Positions 55,740 to 64,000 of a DNA stretch of 64,000 nt are shown here, piece by piece. The number at the start of each line of letters is the position of its first letter. Position 1 is the stretch's first letter. A program made the translations under genes and the position numbers. The DNA comes from Karstenula rhodostoma CBS 690.94 (lineage: Eukaryota > Ascomycota > Dothideomycetes > Pleosporales > Didymosphaeriaceae). The notes beneath the pieces were generated by a model. It was not told the origin of the DNA and ran no database searches. It saw only the letters and a program-made list of their open reading frames with translations. The stretch is from positions 930,001 to 994,000 of the forward strand of contig MU001495.1 in assembly GCA_010093485.1 (NCBI GenBank). Reading direction: 5' to 3'.

Positions 55740-58133
55740 CTATGTTGCTGTGGTGCTTTGGGGCCCTGGTATGCCGGCTATCGCATTGGCTGACGTTTGC
55801 GGCTCGTCCGAGGCACCGTCAGTGCCATTGAGCGCCGGTGAGACGGCCCCGGATCCTGTGGGCTTCTTCGTCTTGAGGGTGAGCGGGAAGGGGTAGTCAT
55901 CGGGGTCTTCCTCCTCCCTATCAAATGCGTTAGCTTGTGTCGCTTCGAGATACGTGGCACACGGTACTTACGGGAGCTTCCAAGCTATGTAGTCCTCAGT
56001 GCTGAGTCCCTCACGTCCCTCCTGGAGTGACGCAAAGTCACCGGGCGTCATCATGCCAGACCGGTCGCGGGGAGAACCAGGCTCCGATAGCGGTCGCGAG
56101 ATCTTGACTTCATGCGAGCCGAAGAAGTCGGGCTCCTCGTCTTCTTCGTATGCCGCCGGGTAGGCTCGTCGCAATGCGAGTTGACGTGCTTTGACGTATT
56201 CCATGCCCATCCGCTTCCAGTCGAGGAGGTCGCTGAGACGCTCGGTTCGGTTGCGCTGGTTGATGCGCTGTCGCTTGCTCTTCTTGGTGAAATCGAACAT
56301 GTAGTCGACAAGCTGGTTGACCGAGTCATCGACGCCCTTCGTACGGCGGTCCACGATATAGATGCCGTAGTCGGAAGCGTTCTCGATGAGCTCTTCCATG
56401 TAGCAACCGAAACCGGACAGGTTCGTGGTGATGCTAGGTACGCCCATCACGGTGCACTCGGCGGGAGTGTAGCCCCATGGCTCGTAGTACGACGAGAAGA
56501 CGCCCAAGTGGGTACCGCGGACGAAGTCGTCGTAGTCCAGAGGAAGGACTGGGTTCGCCGAGTTCAAGAACTCAGGGTGGAAAACGACCTTGACGCGATC
56601 AGAGGGGTGGTTGAACAGCTGGCAGCGGCGGAGCTGGTTCAAGACTGGGTCTTCAGCATCGTTCACCATGTTGTGCGTTACAATCGGCGGCAAGTTATTC
56701 CTCTTCATGGCGAAGAGCCGGCGACGGAGCAAGATCTTGTCCGAGGCCGAGATCAAGTCTTTCTCGTCAGGCATGTCCTGACCATCAGACCAAGTAAGAG
56801 AACGTTCGAACAGTTTCTTGCCAACGTTTTGCTCGATCGTCTTGATTGTATCGTGCAGCGACTTGATCACGGCCTGTCCCTTGAGCGCTTCGACAGTCAA
56901 GGACTGTGTCTGAGCTGGCAGGATAATGAAAGCCACCACAGTCATGTTGGACTGGGCGCTCTTCATCCGGTGGTTCAACCGCGCCAAAGACTCGATGAAC
57001 ATATCCACGCCTTTATTACGGTACTCGTAACGACCGGCAGTGAAGAAGTAGAGAGTGTTCTCGGGATCAAAGTCGTTGTGGCCGTAAAAGTGACCTCGGA
57101 CAAAGTCGTTGATCTTCTCCTTTGCCTGCTGGTGCAAGTTCTGAAACTCGTGTGTTGCGGAGAATTTCTTGACGTTCAAACCGTTGGGGAGGACGCCGTC
57201 CGGCTTGCGCTTCAGAAGATGCTCGCTCTCGTACGCAGTGATGTGCGAGACGGTAGTAAAGACATCGGCGGAGTGTGCGGCTGCGCGTTCTATGCAGTAG
57301 CGGTGGTAGATACCACGCTTTCCAGCTTCAGAATCCACATCGAAGAATTGTAGATTGTTATAGAAATCGACAGAACCAGCGCACAGGTAGCGACCGAGAA
57401 GGGTAGCATGCGTGGTGAAGATGGTAGTGACATCGATGCGCCGCTTCTTGCACAGTGGCAACGCAACACCAGCAAGCCACTCGTGGAATTGCACAATGAC
57501 GGCGCGCTTCTTCTCGTGGAACACATACTATTTGAATTAGCTGTGTAGGACGGAAGGGAGGGGATCCACCATACCTCGCCCAAGAACCATGCGATCAAGT
57601 AACCAAAGACAATGGCTTCGTTGGTCTCGGAGTCGCCGGGCGGCGAAGGAATACCAGCAGCAGACCACAGGTCGCTTTTCCACTCGTCGAGGTATCCATA
57701 GCCTGTGCTCGTGTCGAAGAGCAGCACGCGTGGGGCGCCGTCGATTAGCCATCGACCGTACAGCGTCTTGATGCCCCGGTGATTCATGGACTTGATGGTG
57801 GCCACCAGGGCCGGGTCCTTGGGCTCCAATTCTTCGACCTCGACTGCGGCCTATTGCGTCTGTCAGTGGGGTTCAAGCTGTCAGGCATTGCGATCATACC
57901 GAGTTTCGGTTGAGGGGACCGAGCAGTGTGTACGAGGAGCCATATTCGGCCGTTGTCACCTGAGCTTTCGACTTCAGGACCGAGTAGATACCACCAACTG
58001 GGGAAGTCAGAACACAGAACACAGAACACAGAACACGGCTTCCTGGAAACTCAATTGACGGCGTACCTCGATTCGCGACCTCGGTCGCAACCTCAAAAAG
58101 AAGGTGGTTGGAGACATCGCGCGCTTCGGCCAT
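55740..58133 (-). CDS. gsy1: Glycogen synthase (GT3), 724 aa, five exons
   Basis: Exons 58133-58067, 57997-57900, 57850-57575, 57527-55972, 55917-55740 (2175 nt, 724 aa). [21 protein letters not shown] carries the donor-site [41 protein letters not shown] and [21 protein letters not shown] (E-x7-E) are GT3 hallmarks. [17 protein letters not shown] is the second Rossmann half. The tail has [14 protein letters not shown], matching the phosphorylated C-terminal control sites, then PDDYPFPL. It moves glucose from UDP-glucose to glycogen. Intron 1 has a 7-bp repeat (58008-58036). Confidence 0.94.
58008..58036. repeat. Four-copy 7-bp tandem repeat in glycogen synthase intron 1
   Basis: CAGAACA repeated four times on the plus strand, next to the intron's 3' end (acceptor at 57998-58000). 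Copy number may vary; the splice sites are outside it. Confidence 0.9.
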
Positions 58134-59401
58134 GGTGTCGGTGATGGGAAGCTTCCCAGAGATGAAGGAGACACGGAATGGTGCAATTACGCAGGAGAGC
58201 TCTCACGACAAACGAAGCCGGGGAAGCTGGAGAATGGGAGCTTGAAGGCGGAGCTCCTCTGGAACGAGCTACTGCAGGCAATTGCACTAGACGGGTTGCT
58301 ACTTGCACGGGAACAGAGAGCGTGGCCAGGCACAGGCGAATGCGTGCAGCTGCGATGGGTTGAAGAAGGGTTGAAGAGAGGCACGACGAGCGGCCAAGTG
58401 TTGGGAGGGAGAGTTCAAGAAGGAGGCGGGAGGGCAAGTCGCGAGACACTGTGCCGTTTGTTCGAGAGCCCGAGCGCGGAGAGAGATGATGGAGGCTGGA
58501 GTGGTGCTAGCCCGCTTCCACCTGTACCCGAACAGCTTGCATCCCTGCCCAAACTACGTCACAGCGTCCTGCGCGCCGGGAACGTGCCCAATTGGCCTAT
58601 CACGCCGCGGCTGGCCGTTGCTGAGGCACCAACATGTTTAACGCGCCCTCGCTCCGAGTCAAGACAATTCAAACCAGACTCAACCATCGTCGCGCGCCCG
58701 CACCAGTTTTCCGAACGTCGTGACGGCCGTGGTGTCGTGCCATGTGCGCGCGCGGCTCCGGTGATCGTCACGCTGCCCGTGTGTGCCGTCATAAGCGGGC
58801 AACGACGATGCGGGGCTGCCTCACGCGCTCGCAGCCCACTCGCCTCCAGATCCCCCTTGTTCCCTAGCGGGTGCCGGTCCGGAGATGCTGTGGGGTTTCA
58901 ATAGACAGTGGGACGCTGATTCCTACCGAGAGACTCCTTCATCATTGGTCCTGGTGCTCGTCGCTCGGCGTACTACGAGCCATCGCTCAACACTGTTGAC
59001 GCAGGGAAAATCTTACGACTGCATACCACGTAAATTAGCTCAACACGCACCGAGCAAAACTCCACGCTGTTGTGCACATCAGCCTAATCCGACTAAAAAC
59101 GGGGCATGGCCTGAGATACCAAGTAGGTGAACCCCGCCAACGTTGCGATGAACCAGAACAAGGCCTGGAAAGAGCAGAGTCCGACCGAGTAATTGCAGAG
59201 AGAGTGTACGACCGGACGAAGCGAAAAAAGCTATCGAGGACCCGCTCGGAACAATGCGAAGAAACGAGAAAAACAAAACAAGAAAAAAACGATTGAATCG
59301 AGATGAAACAACGGACGCGATACGTTCTAGGCGCAATGCCTTTTTCGCCATGACAACGCCTTCCACAGACATCAAGGAAAAAGGGGTATCACAACATGCC
59401 A
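58134..59401. other. Intergenic, glycogen synthase promoter
   Basis: 1.27 kb. A 266-codon plus-strand frame at 58104-58904 overlaps the glycogen synthase start on the other strand and has no domain or codon character; I read it as chance in GC-rich DNA. Nothing else recognised. Confidence 0.55.
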
Positions 59402-62260
59402 TCAGCCCATGTCCACGCTCTGCCTCCTCTCCCGATCCATGACCGGTGCTTTCACCGTCTGTTTCCGCTGAATACCTGCGAGCAGACTCCCCGAAGCAAA
59501 CTGCGAGGCTTCGCTCATGTCCAGCATGGGACCTCTCGCTTTGGAGCCATCCATGACCCCGTGGCCCACGGGCTGTGCTCCCTGGCTGAAACCTGCGCGC
59601 GCGAGGAGACCGCCCGTGAAGGCCTGTCTGTCATCGTCGATGCCCGCCGTGTGGTTGTTCACAGTATATGCCGCCAGCCCTTCGCCGCGCCCTTCGCCAC
59701 GCCCTTTCAGCGACCGTGTGCGTTCGTGCCCGCTTGTCCCGTAGCTGCCGTGAGCGCGTGCCGTCATCGGCCGCACTGCTCCGGCCCGCCAGTCTGTCGA
59801 GGATGGAACTTGGATTGCTTCTTCTGGGGAAGTTGCATTCTCTATCAACGGCCCGGCACTTCCTTCCGGTATGAAGCCTTTGCCCTGTTTCCGAAATTGA
59901 GGCGGCTCTATGTAGTGTGGCGTGAGATCCACAAGCGGCCTGGGGTTGATTCTGGTAGAAGCGCTACGTTGGATGTCGCTCGAGGTTCGTCGATGGGTGC
60001 TCCGAACTGACGACCTACGGCCGAGTCCGCCATCGTTCCCTCCAGCAGCCTGCGCCACAGTGAGGGCATCGATGCTGCCCACGAGCGATGGTCCGGCGGT
60101 GAAGGGTCCGTTTGCTTGCGCTTCACGTTCTTGCACGGCCCTTTGCCGTTGCGTGTACTTTCTTCCAAGCAGACCACCAGCAGCAAAGGTTTCCTCATCA
60201 TCGGGCCTCGACGTAGCCTGCGTGAGCGAGTTGGTCTTTTCGACTACAGGCATATCGGGTATCTCACCGACCAAGCCGCTGCGGGTGTACGCCGTGGGCG
60301 GCGGGCCTTTCTGCCTGGTCGACATTTTTCTTGCGTGCATAGCTCTTGAATTCATCCTAGCAAAAGATGACTCCGGAGCGGCAGGCTGCTGAACAGTTTG
60401 GTCCTGACTCTTCCCGAGTTCTTCCAGGTCGAAGAGTGGTTTGAAGGAGCCTAGCTGGTAGAATGAATTCTCGGACGCGTTGCGGCGGTGAGACGTTGCA
60501 ACGCCCTGGCCAATACTTCCCAGAGCTTGGGTCTTCGCCACGAAGGCATTCGCCGCGTTGGATTCTTGGGCCTTCGGTTTCTTCTGGCCTTCGCCCATAA
60601 CATGCTTCAAGTGCCAACTTCTCCATGCATGAAGCATACTATTGAATTTTGTCGAGGTGCCGTTGTCGCTAGTGCAGAAGAAGTGAACATAGCGTGACTC
60701 GTCCGAGAAGATGTTGGACTTCTGTTGGCTCTTCACGGCGTAACAGAAGCCCTTGGGCGGTTTAATCTTCTTCAGCTTCAGTACCGTAGGCCTATAGATG
60801 TCGAAGTCTGACATGTGGCAAATATTTTCCTGGTCCTTGGCTGTCTCGTTCTTCGCCATGACCAATTGACCATCGGTACGCAAAGTGACGTACTTCTTAT
60901 TCCACTTGCCAGGCCTGGAGGAGTAGTAAATGAAGCAGCTCATGCCTTCCGGTTTGTCATCAGGCACTTGTGACGATAACAACGTTGCTCGATCATGACC
61001 GGCATAAGCGGCATTGACGATTTCGAGATCGTTCTGAGTGTCGTTGTCCCATGAGTTCATCACGTCCCGGACGTGCTCGTACATGCGCAAGGGACGCTTG
61101 ACACTGGATTTTGTGAAGTTCTCGACCAAGATGTCGGCGTGTGTATCGATTCTCTCCGTCATCACGATAGACGCAGATCTAAGAAGGTCCTGGGCTGTCG
61201 TTTCTGGGGTAACAGGGAGAAGAAAGGTCTTCTTGTTGCAAAGGATGGATACACGCTGCAAGCCTAATCAGCACGGGCACATCATGGGGGGAATTGAACG
61301 TAAACGTACTCGATCACCTGCATTGACAGCAGAGATGGGAGCATCAATGCCAAGAACTGCGCCTCCACCGCCAGGCCTGATTGTCTCCATGTCCCTATTC
61401 TCATGGCTACTATAAGGTGGTCTGGTGGTATTTGGTGGGCTTTGAGATGATGCGGAATTGTCTCTGCGACGACCGAACAGAGCAAAGCGCCCGCGGTGCC
61501 GCGGCGGCGATGTTGGTGGGGACACTGGAGCGTTGCGTGCTCTCCGCTCTGCCTGCTCCCTCTCCTGCAGTCGCTTGGTACTCTCTGCCTTTTGCAACCT
61601 CTTCCCGCGATCCTTGTCCTCCTTTTGCCGCCGCAGCTGTTCTGCCGCTTGTGCTTCCTCTTGCAATTGGAGACGCTCGGCCTCCTCTACCTGTTTGCGC
61701 TGCTGGTCCTCGCGCTCTCGTTCTGCCTGCTCAGCCCTCGCCTTGGCACGCTTCTCGGCCTCAATCGTCTCCCTCGTGCGCTGCTGGCGTGCCGCCTCAT
61801 CTTGCATGAGCTGCTTGGCCTCGTCGCGCGCTGTTCTGGGTCGAGGGTGGGCAGCTGGCATGGGCGCGGCTTCAGCTCGCGTGCGCGACGTGTTTGGAAC
61901 TGGTGGCGAGGCATTGGGGGCAGGGCGCGCGTACGGAGAGCTCAGGGCGCGATTCCGGGTGGTGGTGGGATCCTGTGGAGCGACGGGCAGGGCGGGGACT
62001 TGGAAAGTTGCAGAGCGCAGTGGTGGGGCATTTGCGGGGGAAGCATGCGATGTTGTAGGTCGGCGGTGGTAGCGCGACATGCTCCTACTCACGGGAGCAG
62101 CGTTGGGGGCATCCATTGGGATTGGAGGGACTGCTGGGATGGCCGGCGTCTCAGCGGGGTTTTGGTGGAGAGCGGCTTGCTGTGCCTGCGCCCGTCGCAC
62201 ACTGCGATAGCGGGAGAACTTCTGCGGAGGTGGCTCCGAAGAAGGCGCGGCGTCGGCCAT
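59402..62260 (-). CDS. RA-PH tandem domain protein with coiled-coil, 934 aa, two exons
   Basis: Exons 62260-61310 and 61255-59402 (2805 nt, 934 aa). Residues 1-145 are Pro/Ala/Arg-rich. A charged coiled-coil (Glu, Lys, Arg, Gln; about 150-265) follows. A ubiquitin-like RA fold starts near NAGDRRVSILCNKKTFLLPV and runs through MYEHVRDVMNSWDND. The PH domain is MSCFIYYSSRPGKWNKKYVT to LHAWRSWHLK. The rest (about 350 residues) is low complexity with Ser, Arg and Gly. RA followed by PH is the build of the MRL group (RIAM/lamellipodin), so a role linking small GTPases and phosphoinositides to the cortex is a fair inference. An ATG 11 codons earlier is possible. The intron uses GTACGT and TTGCAG. 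Confidence 0.8.
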
Positions 62261-63374
62261 GTTGTGTTTGTTTGCAGCAATGTTGTGCGCCACTGCGTAC
62301 CTGCGCGCCTGTGAAGTAAGGGATGCAAACGTCCAGGTCGCACGACCAACACCATGCCAAGTTGGTAGGACGGGCCAGGGGAGAAGGAGGGGGGGCTGAG
62401 ACAGGGAGCGAAAGCGGTGATGATGGGCTTGAGCGTCCGAGCATTGACTCTACCCGGCATCTGGCACCCGTCGCAGGTACATGGCATCGTGGCGCCCCAT
62501 GGCATTGTTCGAGGTGGTTGGTCCGATGTGATTGCCCTCCACTGCCCGCTTCCTGGCTGCAGGGGGCCGCCCATTTTCCCGCCGCCCGCCCCAACGCTGC
62601 GAGTCATTCTGCCTGACCCAGATCGCCGGGCTCGACGACCAGACTGAAGAATCCGCATGGTGCCGTCGACGTGACGGGGTTGCGAAGAAGAAAGCGGGAC
62701 TTTCTCTTTGTGTCTGATCTCATTGCTATTTCCTGCATTCCTCCGTCTCGCCGTGGCAGACACAGCACGAGCTAGCTCCTCCCAAAACAGCAACATGGGA
62801 AACACCCCCCGTGTGTTTGACCCTACACACGCCGACAGCACGACTAGGAACCCGCATATAAACGACGTTCCAAAGGCACCGTCAACTGCTCCACAACAAA
62901 TGTCGCGAGGTTGCACTTGACTCGTTGTCACCCTCTCGCTCCAATGGACGCAACCGCTCTGGAAGGACGAATGGCGTTACAAAGCCACGATGCCGCACAC
63001 GGAAGTCCGCCTCTCCCAAGACAAGAAGAGGATTGTCCAAGATGCCCGTCCCATTGTCCTGTCCCACTGTGACTGAACCAACCAGACTACAACGAACCCA
63101 GAGCAGCCAGATTATGCCAGTACCCGCTCCATGCCCGCCTACGTATTACACGAATTAGATTCACTCACACCGTCCGCAACTTGGTCATTTACTACCGGGT
63201 GCAAGCCAACGGTCCAGCGGTCCCACAAGGAGGAAAGAGCCATCTGATCGTACCTGCACCACTCTTCGCCACAAAAGCATGTTGGCCGCTGAGAAGCGCT
63301 CCTACGCCGAAACACCCCCTCCTACCCTACGTCGATATACCTGTTTCAGTTCGATATTTGTTGCATTCGGTCGC
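62261..63374. other. Intergenic, divergent promoters of the RA-PH and GT25-like genes
   Basis: 1.11 kb. Overlapping frames on both strands (for example 62089-62931 minus) show no domain. No repeat or RNA seen. Confidence 0.5.
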
Positions 63375-64000
63375 ATGGACAAGACTAGACGGAGGTTCTT
63401 CCTATTCTTACTTCCTGTTTGCGTGCTATTCCTACTTGTTCATCATCATGTCACGTTGATCGCACGCGGGACCTTGCCATTTGGATCGCTGAGAGTTTCG
63501 CATCCCGACTCTCCTCCCGAAAGTTACCACGGGACCGTGAACTCGACGCTTGGTGTAAGTTCATCTCCTTTAGCAAGACACTTGTCGCTGAGTATAGTAT
63601 CAGTTTGGTGCGCTCGTGGCAGTATCGCACGCCGCAAGCCCCAGGAGAGAAGGGCTACTGTGGTCCGCCAAATTAACAGGCATCGATATCACGATCCCCG
63701 AGCAGCCGCAATGGACCGACGGCCACCTCCAAGCCTTCAAGTCGCCACAAGGCAGCCGGATCACCAGAGGGAGCGCACTGGCATGGATGGGCCATCTGAA
63801 CGCCCTACGCTGGTTTCTCTCTACACCGCTCCAAACCGCCCTCATCCTCGAAGACGACGTCGACTTCTCGCTGCATCTCCAATCGCAGATAGCCCCGGCC
63901 GCGCGCGCCCTCCGCACCCTCCTTGCCCCGGGCACCCCCCGGACTCCAAACGCGTCGCTCGACACCGACCCCCTCTTCTGGGCGAACCAAGATAGCTGGG
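63375..64000 (+). CDS. GT25-like glycosyltransferase, 5' part, cut by the window edge
   Basis: Exon 1 is 63375-63554, intron 63555-63603 (49 nt), then exon 2 runs to the right edge. The start MDKTRRRFFLFLLPVCVLF gives a short basic head and one membrane helix, so a type II Golgi protein. After the intron come FGALVAVSHAASPRREGLL, GSRITRGSALAWMGHLNALR and TALILEDDVDFSL. The last has the EDD/DxD metal site of the GT25 (LPS-type, procollagen galactosyltransferase) family. The sugar and acceptor cannot be read. The rest lies outside the window. Confidence 0.78.

Noticed and set aside
58104..58904. 266-codon plus-strand frame
   Set aside because: Overlaps the start of glycogen synthase on the other strand, has no domain, and its composition follows GC-rich promoter DNA.

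Overview
The window is nuclear DNA of a filamentous ascomycete, most likely a dothideomycete; the class is inferred from gene content and protein style, not from a marker gene. Genes are compact and split by short introns of about 40-175 nt with GT...AG ends and CTRAY-like branch sites. The gene set is fungal: Zn2Cys6 regulator, hybrid histidine kinase, PTH11/rhodopsin-like membrane protein, TRK potassium transporter, glycogen synthase, LysM remnant and 2EXR proteins. Reading frames were rebuilt by hand across introns. Every multi-exon model given as a complete intact gene has an exon total divisible by three.

Layout. 1-3.6 kb is a decayed accessory locus. A left-edge remnant and a LysM-protein remnant carry nine in-frame stops, all TAA or TAG. 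A truncated 2EXR copy has lost its start codon, and one intact 2EXR gene sits between the remnants. 4-7 kb holds an F-box gene and a YbjQ/UPF0145 gene. 7.8-12.1 kb holds a Zn2Cys6 regulator converging on an amidohydrolase. 12.8-14.7 kb has a tandem pair of F-box-like paralogues. 15.4-18.7 kb has an NAD(P)-dependent epimerase-like gene and an atypical short-chain dehydrogenase. Two inverted-repeat elements (17.3 kb, 18.9 kb) lie nearby. 19.4-26.6 kb has a hypothetical acidic protein, a membrane kelch protein and a hybrid histidine kinase. 27.3-31.7 kb has a secreted GH2 exo-glucosaminidase-like enzyme and an acyl-CoA dehydrogenase. 32.1-35.4 kb is a housekeeping pair in divergent arrangement (Yju2 splicing factor, Cut9/APC6). 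36-46.7 kb holds a secreted GH43 protein, an MFS transporter, a rhodopsin-like membrane protein flanked by two copies of one MITE family, and two divergent SDRs. 48.2 kb has a small secreted cysteine-rich protein. 49.6-63 kb holds an FtsJ-like methyltransferase, TRK transporter, glycogen synthase, an RA-PH protein, and a GT25-like gene cut by the right edge.

How parts fit. Core genes (Yju2, Cut9, glycogen synthase, TRK, RA-PH) are interleaved with accessory genes and small elements. The decayed locus has a mutation signature (apparent CpA to TpA) that fits past repeat-induced point mutation. I found no backbone synthase, CRISPR array, rRNA or tRNA gene. Nothing here is clearly a new biological system. 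The strongest leads are the point-mutated LysM locus, the nested TA-flanked MITE family around the receptor-like gene, and the small secreted protein.
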